Under the pieces are notes generated by a model. That model saw only the letters and a program-made list of their open reading frames with translations. It did not search any database and was not told the DNA's origin. 64,000 nucleotides of DNA from Xenopus tropicalis (Eukaryota; Chordata; Amphibia; Anura; Pipidae). The first letter of the stretch is position 1. Each line of letters begins with the position of its first letter. Of the stretch, positions 34,203 through 44,562 are shown piece by piece. Made by a program: the position numbers and the translations under genes. The stretch covers positions 85,895,410-85,959,409 of the forward strand of contig NC_030683.2 of NCBI RefSeq assembly GCF_000004195.4, read 5' to 3'.

Positions 34203-35815
34203 ACAGGTACTATACACAGGCACTATACACAGGTACTATACCCAGGTACTATACACAGGTACTATACACGGGTACTATACACGGGTACTATACACGGGTA
34301 CTATACACAGGTACTATACCCGGGCACTATACACGGGTACTATACACAGGCACTATACACGGGTACTATACACGGGTACTATACACGGGTACTATACACG
34401 GGTACTATACACAGGTACTATACACAGGTACTATACACAGGTACTATACACAGGTACTATACCCGGGCACTATACACAGGTACTATACACAGGTACTATA
34501 CCCAGGCACTATACACAGGTACTATACACAGGTACTATACACAGGTACTATACACAGGTACTATACCCGGGCACTATACACAGGTACTATACACAGGTAC
34601 TATACCCAGGCACTATACACGGGTACTATACACAGGCACTATACACGGGTACTATACACGGGTACTATACACGGGTACTATACCCGGGCACTATACACAG
34701 GTACTATACACAGGTACTATACCCAGGCACTATACACGGGTACTATACACAGGTACTATACACAGGTACTATACACAGGTACTATACACAGGTACTATAC
34801 CCGGGCACTATACACAGGTACTATACACAGGTACTATACCCGGGCACTATACACAGGTACTATACACAGGTACTATACACAGGTACTATACACGGGTACT
34901 ATACACAGGTACTATACACAGGTACTATACCCAGGCACTATACACGGGTACTATACACAGGCACTATACACGGGTACTATACACGGGTACTATACATGGG
35001 TACTATACACAGGTACTATACACAGGCACTATACACGGGTACTATACACGGGTACTATACACGGGTACTATACACGGGTACTATACACGGGTACTATACA
35101 CGGGTACTATACACGGGTACTATACACGGGCACTATACATGGGTACTATACACGGGTACTATACACGGGTACTATACACGGGTACTATACCCAGGCACTA
35201 TACACGGGCACTATACACGGGCACTATACACAGGTACTATACACAGGTACTATATACAGATACTATACACAGGCACTATACACGGGTACTATACACAGGT
35301 ACTATACACAGGTACTATACACAGGTACTATACACAGATACTATACACAGGCACTATACACGGGTACTATACACGGGTACTATACACGGGTACTATACAC
35401 GGGTACTATACACAGGTACTATACCCAGGCACTATACACAGGTACTATACACAGGCACTATACACAGGTACTATACACAGGTACTATACACAGGTACTAT
35501 ACACAGGTACTATACACAGGCACTATACACAGGCACTATACCCAGGCACTATACACAGGCACTATACACAGGTACTATACCCAGGCACTATACACAGGTA
35601 CTATACACAGGTATTATACACAGGTACTATACACAGGTACTATACACAGGCACTATACACAGGCACTATACACAGGCACTATACACAGGCACTATACACA
35701 GGCACTATACACAGGTACTATACACAGGTACTATACCCAGGCACTATACACAGGTACTATACACAGGCACTATACACAGGTACTATACACAGGTAGTATA
35801 CACAGGTACTATACA
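34203..35815 (+). repeat. 13-bp minisatellite, 123 in-phase units
   Basis: The unit ACTATACACRGGY repeats from 34209 to 35808 (1599 bp, exactly 123 units) plus partial ends, with no length change. Variation is confined mainly to unit positions 8 (A or C), 10 (A or G) and 13 (T or C). Because 13 is not a multiple of 3 and no phase contains a stop, all three frames stay open. The 549-, 266- and 227-codon frames are products of the array, not genes. Confidence 0.97.
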
Positions 35816-36208
35816 GTTCTAAAGAATCACTAGCTGACATTAAATTGTTTTTTGCCTGACCTGACATCTATAATAATTTATAATCTATCCCCTACCCTAA
35901 CAGATGGAGGGTAAGTTAACTCTTTCCCTCTGAAAAAGCTCATTGTGTGTTTATATATGTGTTGTTTTTTGCACTTACTATTTTTTTTTTTGTCATTGTT
36001 TTGTTCATTTATAGTAAGTTACAGTGGAGCCAATGTTGTGTATCAGTGCCAGTGTTATAGTGCCAGGGCCTGAATATCTGCCCTCTGTACCCACTGCTCC
36101 TCATGGCATATAATGTGCTGGGTTTGTAAATACGGACTGCGTCTCACTGTATATAATGGGGAGTCAGTACCCACTGCCTTTCTTGCTATAAAACTAACAT
36201 AAACACAT
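35816..36208. other. Intergenic, no feature recognised
   Basis: Ordinary AT-rich sequence between the minisatellite and a MITE. Confidence 0.45.
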
Positions 36209-36605
36209 CTAAAGGGGTGGTTTACTTTTAAGTTAACCTTTAGTATGTTATAAAATGGCCAATTCCTAGCAACTTTGCAATTGGTCTTCTTAATTAATTT
36301 TTTTGAATAATTTGCCTTTCTCTTCTGCCTCTATACAGATTTCAAATGGGGGCCAAAAAATATTGCTCTGTGAGGCTACAATTTTATTATTATCATAATT
36401 TTGTATTACTTATTTTTCCAAGTAGGCCCCTTAACTATTCATATTCCCATCTTTTGTTTAAACCACTACCTGGTTGCTAGGGTAAATAAGACCCTAGCAA
36501 CCAGATAGCTGCTGAAATACCAAATGGAGAGCTGCTGAACAAAAAGCTAAATAACTGAAAAACCATTAAAAATAAAAGTGAATTCGAATGCGAACTACCC
36601 CTTTA
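36209..36605 (+). mobile_element. T2-like MITE
   Basis: CTAAAGGGGTGGTTTAC at the left (first T of TTAA changed) and GAACTACCCCTTTAA at the right. The interior words CTACCTGGTTGCTAGGGTAA and ATAAGACCCTAGCAACCAG form an inner hairpin shared with the copy at 28205 and the remnant at 56471. Confidence 0.75.
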
Positions 36606-36854
36606 AGCTAACTGATCACAAACACAAATGTTTGCAGATCCCCTAACAGAAGTGCGCGTATGAATACTTTTACATACTAAACATTTTAGGGTAAAAAAAA
36701 AAAGCACCCCCACCCGCACTTTTGTACAGTATCCCTGGGAGTCAGTAGGAACAGCAAGAGGTGTTGGGAGGTTAACTTTTTATGCCAGCAGCGAATCCAC
36801 TAAGTGTCACATTAGCTGTAGGTCAGTCTGTGTATGGGCCATCTTTAGCCTCCC

Positions 36855-36946
36855 CTAGTATCATCCTGCAAAAAAAAAAATATGTATATATTTATATATA
36901 CTGTATATATATATATATATATTTGTCTGTTGCAGGATGATGCTAG
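36855..36946. repeat. AT microsatellite inside a 17-bp inverted repeat
   Basis: CTAGTATCATCCTGCAA (36855-36871) and TTGCAGGATGATGCTAG (36930-36946) pair with one mismatch around an A-run and a (TA)n tract. Confidence 0.85.
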
Positions 36947-38144
36947 CTTTCTGCGGACGCCCATGAGAATGGCTATGTTTTTATGAGCATCCAAGCAGCA
37001 TGATTTTGCTTTTTAAGAAGAAAATATTTATAATTTACGTTCAGTTTAGTCACATACAAAGGGAAACTGGTATTGGTCTTAACAGATCAGACCACACTGT
37101 AGGCAAGTATTTTACTGTGGTGCAGGTTATTAAATAGTTTATATTACTGCTAGTTCTAGGGAATACCAAACTGCAGATGGTTATAGCTGATATGCCGTTT
37201 ACATTTAGGCATTCTGTATTTTGCCAACATTGCATATATAATACAATAACACAGCCTTCATTTCATTTCTCATTTCCTGATAAAGCTACACTTTACTGAA
37301 AAATTAAAGAAATAATTGTATTTTAATACTGAACTCCTAAACCTCATGAATTCCTAATCTACTTATTGGAATCTTCAATTTCCTTTAGCTGTCTGTGCTT
37401 TCTGTTATTACACAGCTATTCATGTACCTTCAGGATTCAATGCCTTTGAAAACTTCAATATCAGCATTTCCTGTGTGTTAAACCTTTGTTACTTTTAATA
37501 CTGGTATTGGTAATAATCACTTCTGAACACAAAGCCAAGTGCAACAGGGGCAATTGGCATTTTATTGCAGTACTATGGGAAATTGCATAGTAAACTTAAT
37601 ATAGTAGATAATAACAATCTGACTGATAATATGGGGCAGGGGGCACCAAACATGATGCAGAATGCTCCAAAGCTGTCACTACATAATGCAACACCCCAGA
37701 TATAGGGAATTGACTTAGCATACAAGGCCTGAAATGACAGTATCTCAAAGGTTAATGTCATTGACATTGACACTAACAATAAATTAAAATGCTTGCCCTG
37801 ACATATGCAATAAAGTATGCAATTAGTATAAAAAGAGACACAATCTCCCAAATATAGCCATTTGACAGAATCCCGGGCTTTAGCTGTGTCTAGTGAAACC
37901 AGAGTCCTCTTTTCAGATTTCTATTGGTTTGCCCTAGTATTCATGAAGAGGCTTTTAATATTCATGCTACTGCCTCTGCTGAGCATGAAGTCTGTCTGAT
38001 CTAAGTTTATCCAATTGGCCAATCACACCCCCACCCGCAGAAACACCAATATTTCACCATATGCCCAAATTAGATCTATAAGGCTCTGTAACTACATTCA
38101 TCAAATTTTCATCTTGATAACTTATGTGGTAATAATGTTTAGTA
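36947..38144. other. Intergenic, no feature recognised
   Basis: No supported gene. CTCTGCTGAGCATGAAG and GGCCAATCACACCCCCACCC near 37975-38037 look like repeat-derived fragments, but no ends were found. Confidence 0.4.
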
Positions 38145-38603
38145 CAGGTATGGGACCTGCTATCCAGAATGCTCCGGACCTGGGGTTTTCCAGATAAGGA
38201 GTCTTTCCTTAATTTGGATCTCCATACCTTAAGTCTACCAAAAAATTATTTAAACATTAATTAAACCAAATAGGATTGTTTTGCCACCAATAAGGATTCA
38301 TCATATCTTAGCTGAGATCAAATACAAGGTACAGTTTTATTATTACAGAGAAAAAGAAAATTATTTTAAAAAAATTTCCTTTTTTAAGATTTCCTTTTAC
38401 TCTATAATAATAAAACAGTACCTGTACTTGATACTACTTGCAAAATAATTAATCCTTGTTGGAGGCAAAACAATCCTATTGGGTTTAATTAATGTTTTAA
38501 TGATTTTTTAGTAAACTTATGGTATTGAGATCCAAATTATGTAAAGACCACTTATCCAGAAAATCCCAGGTCCCAAGCATCCTGGATATTAGGCCTCATA
38601 CCT
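38145..38603. mobile_element. CAGGTATGGG MITE, near full length
   Basis: TA at 38143-38144, then CAGGTATGGGACCTGCTAT; it ends GGCCTCATACCT at 38603. It contains two internal fold-back arms with GGTTTTCCAGATAAGG and CAATAAGGATTCATCATAT. At 459 bp it is longer than other copies here because internal segments are repeated in inverted order. Confidence 0.75.
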
Positions 38604-39485
38604 TTGATTTTTATCTGATTGGTGTCGGTGTGTCTATATATTATTCAGGATTATATTTAAATATCTTGCTGTGACGCAAATAGCGAGATTCCTTTGCACC
38701 ACTCTTTATGAATACCACATATCTATAAAACAAATATCTGTAGGAAAGTTTTAAGGTAACACCTTTATACGTGCGTTAAAGGGAAATATCCTGAAAATAC
38801 AATATAAACATGACAACTGGATGATATGAATATGCACCCTTTCAAATATATAAATGACTTGTTCCCACTCCCCGCTCTTTCCATTTGTACTCCTGACTTT
38901 ACCTTATTAAATAAAGGTTACATTTTTATAACACATGTTTAACTTATAACAGATGTTTAATTTATTCTACTATGGCCTTTATTTTATTGGTAGAAATACA
39001 CACAAACTAGCAAACACTGAAACTGTGTGACCTTTCACTCTACCGTGTAACAAGCACTATTGTAAACCTTTGTGCTTTCCACTCTACCCATAAATACAGG
39101 AAAACCAAGGGCAAAGAGCAGCAGCCACCTTAATCCAAAATAAGATTTGAAAGAGTGAAAGAATATGAAATATAGAGTACCATGAATATACAATACCTGC
39201 TAATTGATGTTGCCTAAAAAAAAGTGTTGGCATTACTGATTTTTGATCCCAGGAACAAATTCAAATGTTTTTATCTTGTCATTTTCCACCCCCCTTAAAT
39301 GGCTTATGCTCTTTTTTGTATTTGCTGCCTTTTGGATAAAAACCTATCAGTGTAATGTGGAAAATAAATTACCTGTGTGTATTTATAAGTATATTAGTGT
39401 GTAGAGATAAAAAATGTGTAAGCCATAAGAATGGGAGTATCTGGAGAAGGAGATGGAGCCTGCAGAGGGACATGCAATATAGTGT
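38604..39485. other. Intergenic, no feature recognised
   Basis: AT-rich sequence leading to the (TA)n tract that hosts the Tc1 insertion. Confidence 0.45.
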
Positions 39486-39507
39486 ATTATATATATATAT
39501 ATATATA

Positions 39508-41139
39508 CAGTGGTGTGAAAAACTATTTGCCCCCTTCCTGATTTCTTATTCTTTTGCATGTTTGTCACACAAAATGTTTCTGATCATCAAACACATTTAA
39601 TTATTAGTCAATGATAACCCAAGTAAACACAAAATGCAGTTTTTAAATGAGGGTTTTTATTATTTAGGGAGAAAAAAAATCCAAACCTACATGGCCCTGT
39701 GTGAAAAAGTAATTACCCCCTGAACCTAATAACTGGTTGGGCCACCCTTAGCAGCAATAACTGCAATCAAGCGTTTGCGATAACTTGCAACGAGTCTTTT
39801 ACAGCGCTCTGGAGGAATTTTGGCCCACTCATCTTTGCAGAATTGTTGTAATTCAGCTTTATTTGAGGGTTTTCTAGCATGAACCGCCTTTTTAAGGTCA
39901 TGCCACAACATCTCAATAGGATTCAGGTCAGGACTTTGACTAGGCCACTCCAAAGTCTTCATTTTGTTTTTCTTCAGCCATTCAGAGGTGGATTTGCTGG
40001 TGTGTTTTGGGTCATTGTCCTGCTGCAGCACCCAAGATCGCTTCAGCTTGAGTTGACGAACAGATGGCCGGACATTCTCCTTCAGGATTTTTTGGTAGAC
40101 AGTAGAATTCATGGTTCCATCTATCACAGCAAGCCTTCCAGGTCCTGAAGCAGCAAAACAACCCCAGACCATCACACTACCACCACCATATTTTACTGTT
40201 GGTATGATGTTCTTTTTCTGAAATGCTGTGTTACTTTTACGCCAGATGTAACGGGACACGTACCTTCCAAAAAGTTCAACTTTTGTCTCGTCGGTCCACA
40301 AGGTATTTTCCCAAAAGTCTTGGCAATCATTCAGATGTTTTTTAGCAAAATTGAGACGAGCCTTAATGTTCTTTTTGCTTAAAAGTGGTTTGCGCCTTGG
40401 AAATCTGCCATGCGGGCCGTTTTTGCCCAGTCTCTTTCTTATGATGGAGTCGTGAACACTGACCTTAATTGAGGCAAGTGAGGCCTGCAGTTCTTTAGAT
40501 GTTGTCCTGGGGTCTTTTGTGGCCTCTCGGATGAGTTGACTCTGCGCTCTTGGGGTAATTTTGGTCGGCCGGCCACTCCTGGGAAGGTTCACCACTGTTC
40601 CATGTTTTTGCCATTTGTGGATAATGGCTCTCACTGTGGTTCGCTGGAGTCCCAAAGCTTTAGAAATGGCTTTATAACCTTTACCAGACTGATAGATCTC
40701 AATTACTTTTGTTCTCATTTGTTCCTAAATTTCTTTGGATCTTGGCATGATGTCTAGCTTTTGAGGTGCTTTTGGTCTACTTCTCTGTGTCAGGTAGCTC
40801 CTATTTAAGTGATTTCTTGATTGAAACAGGTGTGGCAGTAATCAGGCCTGGGGGTGACTACTGAAATTGATATTGAAATTGAAAATTGAAATTGATAAAC
40901 CACAGTTAAGTTATTTTTTAACAAGGGGGCAATCACTTTTTCACACAGGGCCATGTAGATTTCTGTTTTTTTTTCTCCCTTAATAAAGTAAACCTTCATT
41001 TAAAAACTGCATTTTGTGTTCAATTATGTTATCTTTGACTAATAGTTAACGGTTTTTGATGAGCAGAAACATTTAAGTGTGACAAACATGCAAAAGAATA
41101 AGAAATCAGGAAGGGGGCAAATAGTTTTTCACACCACTG
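39508..41139 (-). mobile_element. Full-length Tc1-family DNA transposon
   Basis: A 1632-bp element with ends CAGTGGTGTGAAAAACTATT at both termini (right one inverted) and related arms of about 210 bp (39508-39722 and 40921-41139). It is flanked by TA inside a (TA)n microsatellite split between 39488-39507 and 41140-41163. One transposase gene lies on the minus strand. Size, arms, TA target and gene order fit Tc1/mariner. The arms share many identities but differ by small indels and substitutions, so the copy is not brand new. Confidence 0.93.
39726..40718 (-). CDS. Tc1-family transposase, open from an internal Met
   Basis: A 330-codon frame encodes a DD34E transposase, which cuts and reinserts the element at TA dinucleotides. 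Residues 1-55 form the first helix-turn-helix (SGKGYKAISKALGLQRTTV), followed by a GRP-type linker (PRSGRPTK) and a second helix-turn-helix. The catalytic residues are D143 (LWTDETKV), D234 (QQDNDPKHT) and E269 (LNPIEMLW), with 34 residues between the last two. A glycine-rich segment (GGGSVMVWG) is present. The family's usual start, MPRSKEI, lies upstream at 40748, but codon 8 there is TAG (40725-40727) where Gln is expected. The frame therefore begins at the next Met, ten codons later. No other stop or frameshift is seen. Confidence 0.9.
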   Translation of the reverse strand: MRTKVIEIYQSGKGYKAISKALGLQRTTVRAIIHKWQKHGTVVNLPRSGRPTKITPRAQSQLIREATKDPRTTSKELQASLASIKVSVHDSIIRKRLGKNGPHGRFPRRKPLLSKKNIKARLNFAKKHLNDCQDFWENTLWTDETKVELFGRYVSRYIWRKSNTAFQKKNIIPTVKYGGGSVMVWGCFAASGPGRLAVIDGTMNSTVYQKILKENVRPSVRQLKLKRSWVLQQDNDPKHTSKSTSEWLKKNKMKTLEWPSQSPDLNPIEMLWHDLKKAVHARKPSNKAELQQFCKDEWAKIPPERCKRLVASYRKRLIAVIAAKGGPTSY

Positions 41140-41217
41140 TATATATATATATATATATATATATTATTTAATTGTGGATAAAGCCCTCCTACATATATTA
41201 GAAAAAAGCTCACATCA

Positions 41218-42109
41218 TTAAAGGGGAACTCGGGCTTCCGAATCAAAATTTGCCCCACACAACACAGAACCCCCTAATACTGTATACCTATAACTGTAAT
41301 CTGTTCCTTTAAAAAGTATTAATAAATACCATTTTTATATGATGAAATCCAGCTGCAAACAGTTCTTCTCTTTCTGCATAATTTAAAATCTTTGAATGGG
41401 AGTAGGGACTAAAACATTGACGTTACAAATTGTAAAAAGCTCTTCATTGCTTACAGACAACATGTGGGAACTACATTATCCACAATGCATTGCACTGCAA
41501 TGTTCCTTTCCTTATTGACGTCACGTGTGCTGGGGATTGTGGGATTTGGAGGATGCAGGCTGAGGACAGTCGACTACTGTTACATTATTTTTGAGTCTTA
41601 AAGTGGTCAGCCAGATCAACCATTTGAAGCAGCATAAATGGGGCCTGGATGAGTTCTTGAACAAGCATAGTATCCAAGGCTATTGTGATACTAATATCTA
41701 CAGTTAGTATTAGTGGTTGTATAATAGTTTATGTATGTGAGTGTATAGATTGGTAAGTATAGGTTTGTGTGTGCTGGGTTTACTTAGAAGGGTTTAACTT
41801 GATAGACTCTGGTCTTTCAACCTTATGTAACTATGTAACTGGAGAACAGGGGGCTAGGCTTAGGTAAATGTTCTAATGGCAGACGCGGGATGGCAGACGC
41901 GGCGGCGGGGCGATTTGCGCAAAATCGCGCCGCCGCGTCTGCCATCCCGCCGGCGACTTACATGTTCGCCGGTGGGATGGCAGGGGTAGGCAACTCGGGG
42001 AGATTAGTCGCCCGCGAACAGGGAGTTTTGCCGCGGGCGACTAATCTCCCCGTGTGCCAGAGCCCTTAAAAAGCTTAAGTTGTGTTTCGGTGGAGTTCCC
42101 TTTTATTAA
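41218..42109. mobile_element. T2-ended composite element with inserts
   Basis: TTAAAGGGGAACTCGGGC at the left; at the right GGAGTTCCCTTTTATTAA is its decayed inverse. At about 41630-41840 lies a dispersed-repeat tail (CCAAGGCTATTGTGATAC, TTGATAGACTCTGGTC, ATGTAACTATGTAAC). A GC-rich fold-back MITE sits at 41870-42066. The 892-bp length is best explained by these insertions. Confidence 0.55.
41870..42066. mobile_element. GC-rich MITE with two strong hairpins
   Basis: Hairpin one spans 41887-41948 (GGGATGGCAGACGCGGCGGC with its complement, 21 bp perfect arms). Hairpin two spans 41997-42051 (GGGGAGATTAGTCGCCCGCG with its exact complement, 20 bp). GGCTCTGGCACACGGGGAG, inverted, marks the right end. 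It is very GC-rich in an AT-rich setting. Confidence 0.7.
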
Positions 42110-42386
42110 GTGCCAGATAAAGGAATGCTTGCTGATAACATAGAGAATTGAACTAGAAATGTGTTTCTAATATAGTACTGCATTATATAACGTTGTATGG
42201 TTGCCTTGACAGAGATGTCAACTAAGCTCATGTTATTAGGCTGATAATGATCCTCTCCGGGCATTTTGAAGAAGTGTTTTGAAAACTTGGGGTTAGATTC
42301 TACATCTAATAACACATAAACAAAGGACATTTGATAATTATGTATATATTTGAGTGAACACTTTAATTATAAATAAAACACTTTTA

Positions 42387-42739
42387 GGGGCAGATTTATC
42401 AAAACACGAGTTTGAATCCCAAATGGGAAAAATTCAGATTGGAAATGAAAATTTCTGAAGATCACAAATATCAGGAAAATGCTTACGAAAAAATCGTATT
42501 GGTCATGATAATATTGTTTTGGCGATCCGAAAGTCACAAAATTTTCGCACTGAACGATTGTAAACAGCGGCAAAATCAAACCCACTCTTTTGCGCTAAAA
42601 ATCCGAAAAAGTCGCGCAAGCGTCGAAAAAGTGGTGAAAGCGCCGAAAAAGTCACGCAAGGTACGAAAAAGTCGCGGAAAATACGATTGGACCGATTGAA
42701 CGAATGCTCGGAGCGTTCGTGGATAAGTGAATGTGCCCC
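42387..42739. mobile_element. Harbinger-like MITE with CGAAAAAGTCG repeats
   Basis: The ends GGGGCAGATTTATCAAAAC and, inverted, GGGGCACATTCACTTATCC lie between TTA at 42384-42386 and 42740-42742. The interior right arm repeats CGAAAAAGT words. Frames rich in Lys and Arg here are by-products. Confidence 0.65.
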
Positions 42740-42784
42740 TTAGAGTTATGTGTATATTGAAAATTTAAAATAAATGGATCATTG

Positions 42785-43192
42785 TTAAAGGAAAAGTAAC
42801 ACTAAATTTAAAAACTTAAAGTAAAAAATCTATTCTACCCTGCTCCAATAATTGCCCTATCCTGCACACAGTTTATTATTTTGAATGCTTTATTAGAAAA
42901 TACCTTCTAAAACTTTGGTTCTGGTCATTTCAAATACGGGGATACAGCGATATTCCCTCTGCACAATCCACTATGCGACAATCCACATCTCCTCCTTGCC
43001 TGACTCCAAAACAGGAAGTCAATTGTTTGCCTGTACAGAAGGAAGACTAGGAGGGGATGTGGATCGTCGCATAGTTGATTGTGCAGAGGGAATGTCGATG
43101 TATCGCCGTATTTGAAATGACCGGAACCAAAGTTTTAGAGGATATTTTCTAATAAAGCATTAAAAAAAAATGTAGTGTTATTTTTCCTTTAA
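42785..43192. mobile_element. Full-length fold-back T2-like MITE
   Basis: TTAAAGGAAAAGTAACACTA pairs with the inverted right end TTAAAGGAAAAATAACACTA, with TTAA bounds. Inner arms also pair (CATTTCAAATACGGGGATAC with GTATCGCCGTATTTGAAATG, apart from small differences; CCACATCTCCTCC with GGAGGGGATGTGG). 408 bp. Confidence 0.8.
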
Positions 43193-43313
43193 AACTGTAA
43201 AATGAATGTTCATACTATCTGACTTTTTTGTGATACTCATCAAAAGAGTGCACGGTATGGGGAAACATTATGGCTTAATGCTGTTGGTTTTCAGATTTTG
43301 ACCTGCAGTTTAA

Positions 43314-43918
43314 GGGGCACATTTACTAACCCACGAACGGGCCGAATGTGTCCGATTGCGTTTTTTTCGTAATGATCGGTAATTTTGCGATTTTTTTCGT
43401 ATTTTTTGCGATTTTTTCGGCGTCTTTACGATTTTTGCGTAAAAGCGCGAGTTTTTCTGCGTCTTTACGATTTTTGTGTAAAAACGTAAGTTTTCCGGCG
43501 TCTTTACGATTTTTGCGTAAAAACGCGAGTTTTTCGTAGCCATTACGAAAGTTGCGCAAAGTCGCAATTTTTTCGTAGCGTTAAAACTTGCGTGAAACGT
43601 CGCGCCTTTTAAGTTTTAACGCTATGAAAAAGGCGCGACTTTGCGCGCAAGTGTTAACGCTACGAAAAAATCGCGACTTTGCGCAACTTTCGTAATGGCT
43701 ACGAAAAACTCGCGTTTTTACACAAAAATCGTAAAGACGCCGAAAAACTCGCGTTTTTACGCAAAAATCGTAAAGACGCCGAAAAACTCGCGTTTTTACG
43801 CAAAAATCGTAAAGACGCCGAAAAAATCGCAAAAAATACGAAAAAGTCGCAAAATGTTCGTTTCCAATCGGAATTTTTCCAATTCGGATTCGAAATCGTG
43901 TCTTAGTAAATCAGCCCC
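43314..43918. mobile_element. 605-bp fold-back MITE with 39-bp repeats in both arms
   Basis: GGGGCACATTTACTAACCC and, inverted, GGGGCTGATTTACTAAGAC lie between TAA at 43311-43313 and 43919-43921. Each arm has about three tandem 39-bp units (core TTTACGCAAAAATCGTAAAG). Because 39 is divisible by 3, open frames with 13-residue repeats arise on both strands; they are not genes. Confidence 0.8.
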
Positions 43919-43921
43919 TAA

Positions 43922-44559
43922 GAGTCAGTTGTACAGATTGCTGAGTGAGAGAGACAGCAGAGCTCAGCTGAAAAGTGTTGTTTGAATTCTGGTGTCATGA
44001 GATATGAATGGACCAGTTACCGCATTGCGTACATGAAATGGCTCTTTTTGGCAGGGAAATGACTTTGTTGATCCGTCGTAAAGGTTTGTGCGATGCCCTT
44101 TTTTCAGTCTTGTGATAAAGCTGCCACAAAACATATGTCCCTTGCAGTTCTCTCAATTAATTAATAAGAAAACCTGCAGTGTAATTTTGATCTCTAATAT
44201 TTTTATGTCAAACCAATAAGACTTGTCATAAATATTTTAATGTGACATTGTTTTATGCTGTTTGTATTCAGTCTCCACAATAACAGTTCTAAGTCTTTTA
44301 GGAAAAGTATTTACCAGATATATACATCTGCTTTTATAAATGTGGCTCTCATAAAAACCATTTTTGTAAATGGGATAAAATTCAAGGTGAAGTTTCCCAG
44401 TTTTAATCTTGGTACATATGCAAGGCAAATATATTCTTAGATTGGGTGTGCTCAGGCTTTGTAGGACATTTACCTTTTTGTTCTTGAGTACCCCAATATT
44501 TGGGATCATTGTCCTACTAAAAGATGAACAGATGCCCATTATTCAGTATTTTAGCAGAC
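43922..44559. other. Intergenic, no feature recognised
   Basis: Nothing beyond chance open frames. Confidence 0.4.
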
Positions 44560-44562
44560 TAA

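Noticed and set aside
34184..35833. 549-codon open frame with 13-residue repeats resembling a repetitive surface protein
   Set aside because: It is a direct product of the 13-bp minisatellite. All three forward frames are open over it, and sequence outside the array contributes only a few codons.
43310..43985. Lys/Arg-rich frames with 13-residue repeats on both strands, resembling a basic structural protein
   Set aside because: They are created by the 39-bp tandem units of a fold-back MITE and appear on both strands.
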